A stretch of 64,000 nt of DNA from contig JAFRHL010000021.1 in assembly GCA_017433295.1 (NCBI GenBank), forward strand, positions 1 through 64,000. The letters run 5' to 3'. Below, one piece after another: positions 31,164-40,658 of the stretch. The translations under genes and the position numbers were made by a program. Positions within the stretch are counted from its first letter, which is position 1; every line of letters begins with the position of its first letter. Under the pieces are notes generated by a model that worked only from the letters and a program-made list of their open reading frames with translations, was not told the DNA's origin and did not search any database. This DNA comes from Eubacterium sp. (GTDB lineage Bacteria; Bacillota; Clostridia; Lachnospirales; Lachnospiraceae).

Positions 31164-32366
31164 ATGTCAAAAATGCAGGAATATATGGAAAGGGGAGAGC
31201 AGTATCTCCTGAAAACCTATAATCGTTTTCCCGTGGTCTTTGAGAAGGGCGACGGTGTATACCTTCAGGATATGGACGGCAAAAGATATCTGGATTTTGC
31301 GGCAGGTATCGCCGTGTTTGCCCTGGGCTATAATCACAGGGAATATAATGAAGCATTAAAGGAGCAGGTGGACCTCATTTTACATACTTCGAATCTTTAT
31401 TATAACAAGCCGGCCGTGGACGCGGCGGAAAAGATCGTAAAGACCAGCGGTATGTCGAAGGTATTTTTTACCAACAGCGGAACCGAGGCCATTGAGGGAG
31501 CCCTGAAGGTGGCCAGAAAATATGCCTGGCTGAAGGATCCCGGAAAGGACTACGAGTTTATCGCCATGAACCATTCCTTCCACGGAAGAAGCCAGGGGGC
31601 CCTTTCCGTCACAGGAAATGCCCACTATCAGGAAGGCTTTGTGCCGGTGGAAATGAGAGCGGTATTTGCTGATTTCAACAACCTTGAGGATGTAAAATCA
31701 AAGATCACCGACAGGACCTGCGGGATCATCTGTGAGGTGGTTCAGGGAGAAGGCGGAATCTATCCGGCAGATCCGGATTTCCTGAAAGGCCTGAGAGAGA
31801 TCTGCGATGAGAAGGACATCCTTCTGATCTTCGATGAAGTCCAGTGCGGTATGGGAAGATGCGGTTCCCTCTATGCCCACGACCTCTACGGGGTCAAGCC
31901 GGACGTAATGGCCCTGGCCAAGGCCTTAGGCTGCGGCGTGCCGGTGGGAGCCTTTGTGACCAACGAAAAGGCCTCCCATGCCCTGGTTCCCGGAGACCAC
32001 GGCACCACCTACGGGGGAAATCCCTTTGCCACCGCGGCGGTAAGCAGGGTATTTGATATCTACGAAGCCAATGATATTGTTTCACATGTAAATCAGGTGG
32101 GACAATACCTTTACCAAAAGCTGGAGGAGCTCAAGGAAAAATATTCACAGATCACAGACCACAGAGGCCTGGGTCTGATGCAGGGGGTCCAGTTTGACGG
32201 GCCTGTATCAAAAATTATCGCAAAAGCCCTGGAAAATGGTCTGGTGATCATCTCTGCGGGTTCTGATATCATACGTTTCGTCCCGCCCCTGGTGATCACG
32301 GAGAAGGACGTGGATGAAATGATCCGGATCCTGGATCAGACTTTAACAGAATGCGGTTTCCATTGA
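31164..32366 (+). CDS. argD: Acetylornithine aminotransferase
   Basis: This 400-aa class III PLP aminotransferase has FTNSGTEAIEGALKVARKYA, NHSFHGRSQGALSVTG, FDEVQCGMGRCG and the PLP Lys in ALAKALGCG (near 253). It ends argCJBD. argF (ornithine carbamoyltransferase), needed to complete the pathway with argG and argH, is not in the window. A short ORF-free stretch of about 200 bp follows, holding the structured element before the next gene. Confidence 0.95.
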   Translation: MSKMQEYMERGEQYLLKTYNRFPVVFEKGDGVYLQDMDGKRYLDFAAGIAVFALGYNHREYNEALKEQVDLILHTSNLYYNKPAVDAAEKIVKTSGMSKVFFTNSGTEAIEGALKVARKYAWLKDPGKDYEFIAMNHSFHGRSQGALSVTGNAHYQEGFVPVEMRAVFADFNNLEDVKSKITDRTCGIICEVVQGEGGIYPADPDFLKGLREICDEKDILLIFDEVQCGMGRCGSLYAHDLYGVKPDVMALAKALGCGVPVGAFVTNEKASHALVPGDHGTTYGGNPFATAAVSRVFDIYEANDIVSHVNQVGQYLYQKLEELKEKYSQITDHRGLGLMQGVQFDGPVSKIIAKALENGLVIISAGSDIIRFVPPLVITEKDVDEMIRILDQTLTECGFH

Positions 32367-32441
32367 CCGAAGGCTAAGACGGCCGGCATGAAAATGTACA
32401 GAATGCTGATTTAAAGCCGGGAAGTAATTTGTATAAAACAT

Positions 32442-32585
32442 ATAAAAACCTCCATACTATATCTGACGGGCCTGCCGAAGCCGGCAGGCAATAAAAAAGC
32501 GATACACGCTAAAAGCAGGCAGCTTTGGCAGTATTTCCGGAACAGTTTTGCCTGTATTTGTCAGATCATGTATGGAGGTTTTTAT
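32442..32585 (+). promoter_or_regulatory. Long inverted repeat that sequesters an RBS (riboswitch-like or MITE)
   Basis: The arms 32442-32466 and 32561-32585 pair at 22 of 25 positions. The 3' arm contains the GGAGG and the AT of the start codon of the next gene. Enclosed are GCCTGCCG-AAGC-CGGCAGGC (32470-32489), GCG-ATACA-CGC and AAAGC-AGGCA-GCTTT hairpins, and a GGCA/TGCC stem holding TTCCGGAA. It looks like a multibranch RNA. No known riboswitch core was recognised, and no target-site duplication flanks it. Confidence 0.6.
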
Positions 32586-33024
32586 GTCAGGAATAATAGC
32601 AGCATTGATATCCGGAACCCTGATGAGTGTTCAGGGAGTGTTTAATACCCAGGTCACCAGGCAGACCGGAACGTGGGTCACCAATACTTTTGTACAGTTT
32701 ACAGCTTTTCTGGTCTGCCTTTTGATCTGGCTCATCAGAGAAAGTAAGCAGACACCCCTTTCCAGTCTGCTGTCGGTGAAACCAGGCTATCTCCTCACGG
32801 GAGGCGTGATCGGAGCATTTATCACATTTACAGTGATAGCAGGCATGTCCTCGCTGGGTCCCGCCAGAGCGGTAATGCTGATCGTCTGCGCCCAGCTGCT
32901 GGCCGCATATTTTATAGAACTGCTGGGCCTGTTCGGTGTGGACAGGGCCGGCTTTGACTGGAGAAAACTCCTGGGTACAGGATTATTCCTGGCCGGAATC
33001 ATTGTCTTTAAAATGAAAGGGTGA
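32584..33024 (+). CDS. DMT-family (YdcZ/DUF606-like) membrane protein
   Basis: This 146-aa protein has about five hydrophobic helices. The pattern (LISGTLMSVQGVFNTQVT at the start, GPARAVMLIVCAQLLAAYFIE late) fits the DUF606/YdcZ half-size members of the drug/metabolite transporter superfamily, which usually work as dimers. Substrate is unknown. ATG 32584 is chosen for the GGAGG 6 nt upstream, which is the very RBS buried in the inverted repeat. Confidence 0.75.
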   Translation: MSGIIAALISGTLMSVQGVFNTQVTRQTGTWVTNTFVQFTAFLVCLLIWLIRESKQTPLSSLLSVKPGYLLTGGVIGAFITFTVIAGMSSLGPARAVMLIVCAQLLAAYFIELLGLFGVDRAGFDWRKLLGTGLFLAGIIVFKMKG

Positions 33025-33052
33025 TCCATGGGAAAAAAATAAGATCCCCCTC

Positions 33053-33081
33053 TTGTTTTTCTTTGGGAATTTAGGTATCAT
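33053..33081 (+). promoter_or_regulatory. Probable comEA promoter
   Basis: TTGTTT (33053-33058), a 17-bp spacer and TATCAT (33076-33081) stand about 80 bp before comEA. Confidence 0.45.
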
Positions 33082-33159
33082 AAATTAGATACGGGAAGAA
33101 TTTGTTTTTCTGGCTCTGTATCATATCTGGTCTGTCTCGGTCAGGAAGGGGTGTCTTGA

Positions 33160-33909
33160 TTGGGAAAACGGATGAAGGAAACGATTAAACGGACAGGTAC
33201 CATAGTGCTTCTTGCCGGTCTGTTTTTACTGACCGCATGCAGCCTCCTTACACGGGATGAATCCGGCGAAGAAGGCCTGTTTACGGCCTGTGATGACGGG
33301 AAAGAAGTGATGACAGCCGCCGAGATGACAAAAGAAGATCAGCCAGCCACAGAAAAGACAAAAGAAGACCAGTCAGCCACAGAAAAGACAAAAGATGACC
33401 AGTCAGCCGCTGAAAGTACAGAAGGCAGCCATGGCCTTCTTTATGTACATGTTTGCGGAGCCGTGAAAAAGCCGGGCCTTTATATGTTTGATATTGGCAG
33501 CCGGGCAGGGGAAGCGGTGGAGGCAGCCGGGGGCTTCAGTGACAAAGCCGATACGGCAGCCGTAAACCTGGCCGCTGTACTGGAAGACGGGCAGCAGATC
33601 TATGTGCCGGACACCACAGGCTCCGGCAGCCAAAGGCAGGCCGCTATCGAAGAGAGTCAGGCCGGTAGCGGTCAGAGTCAGGCCGGCACGTCCGGCGGAC
33701 ATATGGGGAAGGATGCGGACAGGGTCAATATCAATACTGCCGATGCCGGGACCCTTACCGGCCTCAGCGGAATCGGGGAGGCCAGAGCAGCTGCCATCAT
33801 TGAATACCGTCAGAAAAATGGTTCCTTTTCCGCTGTGGAGGACATTCGGAATGTCCCCGGTATCGGAGATGGGATATACAAAAAGATCAAAGATTTAATA
33901 AAAGTATAA
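33160..33909 (+). CDS. comEA: Competence protein ComEA-like, helix-hairpin-helix DNA binding
   Basis: This 249-aa protein has an N-terminal lipoprotein-like signal (LLTAC near 27), a repetitive Thr/Lys/Asp/Gln linker, a SLBB domain (about 92-150, VHVCGAVKKPGLY) and a C-terminal helix-hairpin-helix pair (VNINTADAGTLTGLSGIGEARA, NVPGIGDGIYKKIKDL). ComEA binds incoming DNA at the cell surface. The TTG start at 33160 is 9 nt after AGGAAGGGG; ATG 33172 is too far from it. comEC lies four genes downstream, with a two-component system between. Confidence 0.87.
   Translation: MGKRMKETIKRTGTIVLLAGLFLLTACSLLTRDESGEEGLFTACDDGKEVMTAAEMTKEDQPATEKTKEDQSATEKTKDDQSAAESTEGSHGLLYVHVCGAVKKPGLYMFDIGSRAGEAVEAAGGFSDKADTAAVNLAAVLEDGQQIYVPDTTGSGSQRQAAIEESQAGSGQSQAGTSGGHMGKDADRVNINTADAGTLTGLSGIGEARAAAIIEYRQKNGSFSAVEDIRNVPGIGDGIYKKIKDLIKV
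33328..33417 (+). repeat. Three tandem 30-bp in-frame repeats in comEA
   Basis: Units 33328-33357, 33358-33387 and 33388-33417 each encode ten residues of the type TK(E/D)DQ(P/S)A(T/A)E(K/S)(K/T). Copies 1 and 2 are nearly identical; copy 3 has diverged. The number may vary by slippage and only alters linker length. Confidence 0.8.
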
Positions 33910-33925
33910 ACAGAGGTGTCAGAAA

Positions 33926-34615
33926 ATGGGAAAAAAGGTGCTTGTTGTAGATGACGAACGACTGATTGTGAAAGGAATCAAGTTCTCATTGGTTCAGGAT
34001 GATATGGAAGTGGACTGTGCCTATGATGGAGAAGAAGCCCTGGAGATGGCCAAAAAGACAGAATATGACATTGTCCTCCTGGACGTCATGCTACCCAAGC
34101 TCAGCGGCTTTGAGGTATGCCAGATGATCCGTGAATTTTCCAATATGCCTATCATCATGCTCACAGCCAAAGGGGATGACATGGATAAGATCCTGGGCCT
34201 GGAGTACGGTGCGGATGACTATATCACCAAACCCTTCAATATTCTTGAGGTGAAAGCAAGGATCAAAGCTATCATGCGCAGAAGCTCCCGCAAGCCTGAA
34301 ACCGAAGAGAAGAAGAAGATTTTCGAGAAAAACGGACTTAAGATCGACTGTGACAGCAGAAGGGTATTTACAGAAGGAAAGGAAGTTAGGCTGACAGCCA
34401 AGGAATACGATCTCCTGGAGCTCCTCTCCTTCCATCCCAATAAAGTATACAGCAGAGAAAACCTTTTAAATATTGTCTGGGGATATGACTACCCCGGTGA
34501 TGTACGTACAGTGGATGTACATATCAGGAGACTTAGAGAGAAAATCGAGAAGAATCCCGGGGAGCCTGTTTATATCCATACGAAATGGGGCGTTGGATAC
34601 TACTTCCAGGACTGA
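33926..34615 (+). CDS. OmpR/PhoB-family response regulator
   Basis: This 229-aa protein has a receiver domain (1-120, acidic DDE near 8-10, phospho-Asp in VLLDVMLPKLSG near 53, Thr in MLTAKGDD, Lys in YITKPF) and a winged-helix DNA-binding domain (130-229) with VWGYDYPGDVRTVDVHIRRLR. It is co-transcribed with the kinase 20 nt downstream. Target genes are unknown. Confidence 0.93.
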   Translation: MGKKVLVVDDERLIVKGIKFSLVQDDMEVDCAYDGEEALEMAKKTEYDIVLLDVMLPKLSGFEVCQMIREFSNMPIIMLTAKGDDMDKILGLEYGADDYITKPFNILEVKARIKAIMRRSSRKPETEEKKKIFEKNGLKIDCDSRRVFTEGKEVRLTAKEYDLLELLSFHPNKVYSRENLLNIVWGYDYPGDVRTVDVHIRRLREKIEKNPGEPVYIHTKWGVGYYFQD

Positions 34616-34635
34616 CGGGTATTTGAGTGACCTAT

Positions 34636-36087
34636 ATGAGAAAGACACTGAGTTATATACCCTTTGGTGCAGTGCTGGGCGTGCTGGTCCTGGTGATCAT
34701 GGACCTGTTTATTGCCATGGGAACGGCGCAGCTTTGCGTTGCCTATGAAAAAAGAGTACTGGAACAAAGGGTAACTTTTGTAAAGAATAAATGTTCTGTG
34801 CTTTCCAACCAGATCATCAACAACGGGCTGACTGCTTACAACATGTTGAATCCCAAAGATTCAGCAGAGCAAAGAACAAATGAATTAAAGCAGTTTGCTG
34901 TAGAACTGGATGGAAGAGTACTTATCATCGACAGAGGCTTCAGAGTGCTGGCGGATACCTATGACCAGCATTGCGGACGATGCTATATGGCCAGGGAAAT
35001 GATCCGGGCCATGGGCGGGGAGGAAGTAAATTACCGGCGGATCGGAGACTCTTATATACAGGTCATCACCAATGTAAAGGAGCCCGGGTCCGATGAGGTG
35101 ACGGCGGTGATCATAGCAGTTGCCTCCATCCAGGACAGCAACAGGCTGGCTTCCTACCTGTGGTCCCAGAGGGCAACACTTTCCGGACTCTTTTTCCTCA
35201 TTGCCCTGATTTTTTCCGCCGCCGTCATCATGGTGGTTTACCGGAGCTTCCGGAAGACCCAGCGGCAGCTGGATGAGATCAATGCCGGCCATAACGAGGA
35301 AGGGTTGACAGAGGGCGGCTTCCGGGAATTTTATTCCATGGCGGTCACCTTCAATGCCATCATTAACAAATATAAAGAACTGGAGAACTCCCGTCAGCAA
35401 TTTGTTTCCAATGTATCCCATGAGCTGAAGACCCCCATCACCTCCATGAAGATCCTGGCTGATTCCCTCCTGCTTCAGGATAATGTTCCGGCAGAACTTT
35501 ATGCGGAGTTTATGAATGATATCGCCCATGAGATCGACAGGGAAAACCGGATCATCACAGATCTTCTGGATCTGGTCAAGATGGATAAGACCCAGTCAGA
35601 TTTAAATATTGATGTGGTCAACATCAATGAGCTTTTAAAGATGATCCTGCGCAGGATATCTCCCATAGCAGAAAAAAGAGGCATTGCTCTCCATCTGGAA
35701 ACCATGCGGCAGGTTACCGCGGAGGTCGATGAAGGAAAGCTTTCCCTTGCCTGCACTAACCTTATAGAGAATGCGGTAAAATATAACAGGGACGGCGGAA
35801 GAGTGGATGTCTCCCTGAATGCAGACCATAAGTTTTTCTATATCAGGGTAAAGGATACCGGAGTCGGTATACCGGAAGACTGCCAGGATAAGATATTTGA
35901 GAGGTTTTACAGGGTGGACAAGGCCCGGTCCAGAGAAACCGGAGGAACAGGCCTGGGACTGGCTATTTCCAGAAGTGTTATTCTGCTTCATAAGGGATCC
36001 ATCCGCGTACATAGCAAAGAAGGGGAAGGATCTACTTTCATAGTGAGGATCCCCCTTAATTATCTGGGGGTAAAGAAGGAAACATGA
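34636..36087 (+). CDS. Membrane sensor histidine kinase
   Basis: This protein of about 483 aa has two transmembrane segments (about 8-35 and 182-206), an external sensor region between them with CGRC, a HAMP-like linker, HisKA with SHELKTPITSMK (phospho-His) and HATPase (NLIENAVKYN, DTGVGIPED, GGTGLGLAIS). It pairs with the upstream regulator. ATG 34636 is used; in-frame GTG 34627 is possible and neither has a strong RBS. The stop overlaps the next ATG (ATGA). Confidence 0.9.
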   Translation: MRKTLSYIPFGAVLGVLVLVIMDLFIAMGTAQLCVAYEKRVLEQRVTFVKNKCSVLSNQIINNGLTAYNMLNPKDSAEQRTNELKQFAVELDGRVLIIDRGFRVLADTYDQHCGRCYMAREMIRAMGGEEVNYRRIGDSYIQVITNVKEPGSDEVTAVIIAVASIQDSNRLASYLWSQRATLSGLFFLIALIFSAAVIMVVYRSFRKTQRQLDEINAGHNEEGLTEGGFREFYSMAVTFNAIINKYKELENSRQQFVSNVSHELKTPITSMKILADSLLLQDNVPAELYAEFMNDIAHEIDRENRIITDLLDLVKMDKTQSDLNIDVVNINELLKMILRRISPIAEKRGIALHLETMRQVTAEVDEGKLSLACTNLIENAVKYNRDGGRVDVSLNADHKFFYIRVKDTGVGIPEDCQDKIFERFYRVDKARSRETGGTGLGLAISRSVILLHKGSIRVHSKEGEGSTFIVRIPLNYLGVKKET

Positions 36088-37064
36088 GACATATTTACAG
36101 GATATTTGCATTCTTTCTTCTGAGCCTTTGCATTTGTCTGGTATCCACCGGGTGCGGAAAGGGAAAAGACCGGGATGATGATAGTGAAGATGACCGGTCT
36201 GCTGAATCAGGGATCATAACACTTTACTATCTGAATAAAAATGAAAACGGTCTTAAGGAAGTTCCCTACAGACTGGAACATCGTAATAACACAAAGGCAG
36301 CGGTAAATGAGATCCTGCACCGACTTTCGGATACCAGGGACAGTAATACGGACCAGTACAAGGCATCCATCTATGATGGCATGATCATAAGCTCCATCTC
36401 ACTGAAGAAGAAGATATTGACCATAGATTTTGAAAGCAACTATCTTCAGCTGGCCACAGATAAGGAGATTCTTCTCCGGGCTTCCGTTGTAAAATCAATC
36501 CTTCAGCTTAAGGGTGTGAATTCCGTTCTTTTTACTGTGGGCGGAGACAGTCTTGTGGGATCAGACGATAAGTCCATCGGAGCCATGAAAGAAGATACCT
36601 TTTTGCTGGGCAGGGAGGATCTTTACTCCCAGAAGGAAAAGGTGACCCTCTTTTACGCCAATGAGAAGGGGGACAGGCTGGTAGAAGTGCAAAAAGAGAT
36701 CGAGGTAACTGACAACATGCCTCTGGAGATGGGGATGCTTAATGCTCTTATATCAGAGAGCGGCCCGGAAGGGACCAGGAACCCTCTTCCCAGGGACCTT
36801 GTCATCAACCGCACCCAGGTCTACAATAACATCTGCTATGTGGATCTGGGCAGCCAGATTGAAGAGATCATGCCCGACGTGGAAGATAAGATCAAGATCT
36901 ATGCCATGGTAAATACTCTGGTAGACAGGGGCTATGCTTCCCAGGTACAGTTTACCGTAGACGGGAACCCCATGGAAAGTCTTAATGATATCAGTCATTT
37001 TGACGAGCCCATGTCCTGCGATTACTCACTGGCAAAGAAGAAAAAACCCAAAAAGAAAAAATAA
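36084..37064 (+). CDS. GerMN-domain lipoprotein
   Basis: This 326-aa protein has a lipoprotein signal (VSTGC near residue 25), an acidic linker (DRDDDSEDD) and two GerMN-type domains (about 45-165 and 190-310), the second with NRTQVYNNICYVDLGSQ. The tail is a run of Lys. GerM is a sporulation/germination lipoprotein of Bacillus. It is coupled by ATGA overlap to the histidine kinase, so it may modulate or be sensed by it; that is inference. Confidence 0.8.
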   Translation: MRHIYRIFAFFLLSLCICLVSTGCGKGKDRDDDSEDDRSAESGIITLYYLNKNENGLKEVPYRLEHRNNTKAAVNEILHRLSDTRDSNTDQYKASIYDGMIISSISLKKKILTIDFESNYLQLATDKEILLRASVVKSILQLKGVNSVLFTVGGDSLVGSDDKSIGAMKEDTFLLGREDLYSQKEKVTLFYANEKGDRLVEVQKEIEVTDNMPLEMGMLNALISESGPEGTRNPLPRDLVINRTQVYNNICYVDLGSQIEEIMPDVEDKIKIYAMVNTLVDRGYASQVQFTVDGNPMESLNDISHFDEPMSCDYSLAKKKKPKKKK

Positions 37065-37101
37065 CTGATGAAACTGAACTGGCGGATATTTAGGAGATGC
37101 T

Positions 37102-39549
37102 ATGAAAAGGCCCTTATTCATTATGTTGACAGGGCTTGTGCTTGGAGAGGCTTTTATCTGTATATCAGGCAGATCAGGGATAATAATACTGGCTTTGTTT
37201 ATGATGGCGGCTTTAATATACTATTTCAGCCTGCGCGATAAACAAAGCCCTTTTTATCAAAGTAAATCGATAATCATCCTGCTGGTCTCCTTTGCTTTTC
37301 TGGGCAGTCTTGGTTTATATGGGGACAAAGGGACATCAGGGGATAAAGGCATATCAGGGAGTATCTGTTTACAGGGCAGGGTGACCGACATCCGGCCGGG
37401 CAGCGGATCATCCCTCCGTGTCCATCTGGACCGGCTGACGGTCACCAGAAGGGGCAATGGAGACTATAAGAAGAGAAAGCTGAAGGGAAGCTGCCTGGTC
37501 ACCCTGTCCGGGAACCCTGCCCCGGCGCTTTTGCCGGATGACCGTTTGATGGTCTCAGGAAAGGTAAAGGACCTGCCGGAAGCCACCAACCACGGAGAGT
37601 TTGATTCCCGGGTCTGGTATCTGGGTCAGGGAATCGGATTTATGGTGAAGGCGGAGGATTTCCGGCTGCTTTCCCGGAGCAGATGGTCCGTGAAGGCACT
37701 GGCATGGAAAGTAAAGGAGAAGATATACAGTGTCTATACCCGGGCCCTTTCCGCAGAGGACGCTGCCCTGCTATCCGCCATGGTTCTGGGAGATAAAAGT
37801 GATCTGCCGGAGGAAATACGGAAGGAATACACAGAAAACGGGGCAGCCCATCTGCTGGCCGTCTCGGGCCTTCATGTATCCATCCTGGGAGGAAGCCTGT
37901 ATCTGTTCTTAAGAAAACGGGGCTTCGGTTATCTTTCCTCCTGCCTATCCGGCGCCCTTCTCCTGCTTTTTTACGGCTGTATGACAGGATTTGGCAGCTC
38001 TGTTTTCCGGGCAGTGGTCATGTATCTGGTCTACCTTCTGTCCCAGCTTACGGGGGCTGATTATGACCTGATCTCCGCCATGAGCCTGTCAGGGCTGCTC
38101 ATGCTGATGGAACAACCGGTAAGGCTGTTTCAGGGCGGATTTCAGATATCTTATATAGCTATCCTGGCCATCGGCCTGGTATTGCCGGAAGCCAGAAGGT
38201 TTATGGAAACACGATATGAGAGAGCCGGGAATCAGAGGGAAAAAGCAGGAAGCCGGAGAAAAAGAACTCTGATGGAGAAGGCCGGGGCGGCCCTGTTTGA
38301 CGGGATCGTCATAAGCGCTGTCACTGCCCCTGCCATCATGTGGATTTATTATGAATGGGCCCCTGCCGGTATCCTGTTGAATCTTATACTGCTTCCCTGC
38401 ATGGGGCCTCTGATGGTCTCGGCCATATGCGGCGGTCTGGCGGGTATTTTTCTCATTCAGGCGGGAGCGGCGGCCCTGATACCGGCTGAGATACTGTTGC
38501 ATTTCTTCCACAAATTATTTGTGTTTACAGGCTCTTTTCAGGTGGGGGCCATCATAACGGGCAGACCGGGAATTCCCGAGCTCCTTTTTCTCTATCTGGC
38601 AGAGGCGGGCCTGTTCTGGATCTGGCTGCACCCCCGCAGATTACGGGTCCTTTCGGTTCTGCTGATCATAATCCTGCTCTTTGTGGCTGAGCAGGAGGGA
38701 AGCGTTTCTCTGATGACCACCGCCCGGGACCTTGTGGGCTTTCCGGGAAAGGGGAAAAAGTACATGACCATCCATATGCTGGATGTGGGCCAGGGAGAAT
38801 GCATCCTGATACGGACTTGGGACCGAAAAAGCATTTTGATTGACGGAGGAAGCAGTTCCCGAAGCTCCATTGGCAGGTATGTCATCATTCCGGCTTTAAA
38901 ATATTACGGGGTAAAGAAGCTGGATTATGTGATAGCCACCCACATGGATGAAGACCATATTTCAGGTTTAAAGGAACTTTTTAAAGAAGGATTCAGGGCA
39001 GACCATGTATTTCTTCCGGCCGCAGACCAGGAAGACCCCGTCTGGCAGTCTTTCTACAGGGCAGCCTGGGACGGCGGCGCAAAAGCAACGGCCATGGGGA
39101 GGGGGGACCGGATCCTTTTTAAGGACGCCGAACTGGACTTTTATCATCCCGGCCGGGACTTCAAGCCGGAAGACCGCAATGACGGGTCGCTGGCAGGGGG
39201 CTTTATATATAAAGACTTTGCCATGTTATTTACCGGGGACCTGGGGGCCGAAGGAGAAGCAGCGCTTATGTCTGCTCTGCCGGCGGAGTTTATAAACAGT
39301 CTGGATGTCCTGAAGGTGGCCCATCACGGATCAAGGTACTCCACCGGCCGGTCTTTTCTGTCCCTCTTTCCGGATATCAAGGCAGCCATAATCTCCGCCG
39401 GCAGACGAAACCGTTACGGCCATCCCCACCGGGACCTGCTGAAAAGGCTTGCGGATCACGGGATCATGGTTTATGATACTCCAAAACAGGGTGAGATCAC
39501 TCTGAAAACAGACGGCAGCAGCTTTTTTGTCAGCGGGTTTTGCAGATAA
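37102..39549 (+). CDS. comEC: DNA internalization channel ComEC/Rec2
   Basis: This 815-aa membrane protein has N-terminal helices and an external DUF4131 domain, a multi-helix Competence domain (about 240-500, HLLAVSGLHVSILGG) and a C-terminal metallo-beta-lactamase-like domain (about 545-815) with HMLDVGQGECILIRT, IATHMDEDHISG and VAHHGSRYSTG. It passes single-stranded DNA into the cell during transformation. The gene is intact. AGGAG lies about 5 nt upstream. Confidence 0.94.
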   Translation: MKRPLFIMLTGLVLGEAFICISGRSGIIILALFMMAALIYYFSLRDKQSPFYQSKSIIILLVSFAFLGSLGLYGDKGTSGDKGISGSICLQGRVTDIRPGSGSSLRVHLDRLTVTRRGNGDYKKRKLKGSCLVTLSGNPAPALLPDDRLMVSGKVKDLPEATNHGEFDSRVWYLGQGIGFMVKAEDFRLLSRSRWSVKALAWKVKEKIYSVYTRALSAEDAALLSAMVLGDKSDLPEEIRKEYTENGAAHLLAVSGLHVSILGGSLYLFLRKRGFGYLSSCLSGALLLLFYGCMTGFGSSVFRAVVMYLVYLLSQLTGADYDLISAMSLSGLLMLMEQPVRLFQGGFQISYIAILAIGLVLPEARRFMETRYERAGNQREKAGSRRKRTLMEKAGAALFDGIVISAVTAPAIMWIYYEWAPAGILLNLILLPCMGPLMVSAICGGLAGIFLIQAGAAALIPAEILLHFFHKLFVFTGSFQVGAIITGRPGIPELLFLYLAEAGLFWIWLHPRRLRVLSVLLIIILLFVAEQEGSVSLMTTARDLVGFPGKGKKYMTIHMLDVGQGECILIRTWDRKSILIDGGSSSRSSIGRYVIIPALKYYGVKKLDYVIATHMDEDHISGLKELFKEGFRADHVFLPAADQEDPVWQSFYRAAWDGGAKATAMGRGDRILFKDAELDFYHPGRDFKPEDRNDGSLAGGFIYKDFAMLFTGDLGAEGEAALMSALPAEFINSLDVLKVAHHGSRYSTGRSFLSLFPDIKAAIISAGRRNRYGHPHRDLLKRLADHGIMVYDTPKQGEITLKTDGSSFFVSGFCR

Positions 39550-39576
39550 CAGATTTTAATAAGGAATCAATTCATT

Positions 39577-40569
39577 ATGAAAGAGATCAAACAGCAGATT
39601 GCAGACAGGAATTTTTATAAAGTCTATTTACTATCGGGGGATGAAGATTACCTGGTGGCCCGGGCCGGAAATCTCCTGAAGCGGGCCCTGGTGCGTGAAG
39701 GAGATGAAATGAACTGCCAGGTACTGGAGTCTTCCAGGATAGACTTTCAGCAGCTGGCGGAAAATGCTCGCACATTTCCTTTTTTCAGCGACAAACGTGT
39801 GATCATTTTAGACCGGACCGGGGTTTTGAAGTCAGGAAAGGATACATTTCTGGATATCCTGAAGGAGCTTCCGGACACCACCTGTATCATTATCCTTGAA
39901 AACGAGGTGGATAAAAGGTCAAAAATCTATAAATGGATCAAGAAGAACCAGTATGCTCGGGAGTTTCTAAAAAAGGACCAGTCCGAAAAGGTACTCCTTA
40001 AATGGATCGCGGCCCTTTTCGGAAAAGAGAACAAGCGGATCAGGGAATCAGACGCCAGATACTTTCTGGAAAGGATCGGCAATGATATGTACCAGATCAG
40101 CAACGAGGCCTCCAAGCTGATCGCCTATACCGGGGATGCCCCGGAGATAAAGAGGGAGGATATTGACAGCATTGTATCCGGAGAGATCCAGAATAAGATA
40201 TGGGATCTGATCTCCTTCATCGCCGGGAGGGACAAGGAAAGAGCCCTTAACTGCTACGGAGACCTGGTTCTGCTCAGGGAGCCTCCCATGCACATCCTCT
40301 ATCTGCTGGTCCGCCAGTACAGGATCCTCCTTATCCTGGCGGACATGAAGTCCCGGGGCAGGGGAAATGACCAGATCGCGAAAGAAGCCGGAATCCCCTC
40401 CTTCAGCATCAGGAGGTATGAATCCCAGCTTGGACAGTATACTCCAGGCGATCTGGAATTTTGCGAAGCCCGCTGCCTTCAGGTGGAGGAAGACATCAAG
40501 ACCGGCAGGCTGACAGACCAGATCGGGCTGGAGCTGCTTATTATATCCCTGTCAGACCGGACCCTCTGA
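39577..40569 (+). CDS. holA: DNA polymerase III delta subunit
   Basis: This 330-aa clamp-loader subunit begins with the AAA-like region (YLLSGDEDYLV), then TFPFFSDKRVIILDR and a helical C-terminal collar domain (MHILYLLVRQYRILL). Placement directly after comEC is the standard Firmicute order. The RBS is moderate (AAGGAATC). Delta opens the sliding clamp ring. Confidence 0.93.
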   Translation: MKEIKQQIADRNFYKVYLLSGDEDYLVARAGNLLKRALVREGDEMNCQVLESSRIDFQQLAENARTFPFFSDKRVIILDRTGVLKSGKDTFLDILKELPDTTCIIILENEVDKRSKIYKWIKKNQYAREFLKKDQSEKVLLKWIAALFGKENKRIRESDARYFLERIGNDMYQISNEASKLIAYTGDAPEIKREDIDSIVSGEIQNKIWDLISFIAGRDKERALNCYGDLVLLREPPMHILYLLVRQYRILLILADMKSRGRGNDQIAKEAGIPSFSIRRYESQLGQYTPGDLEFCEARCLQVEEDIKTGRLTDQIGLELLIISLSDRTL

Positions 40570-40658
40570 ATCCTTGTGTGGCATACCCACATGGAAAAGC
40601 ATGGGCCCGGGGATATGCCCGGTACATCGAAAAGCAGTAATCTGCGGATATATCCGGC

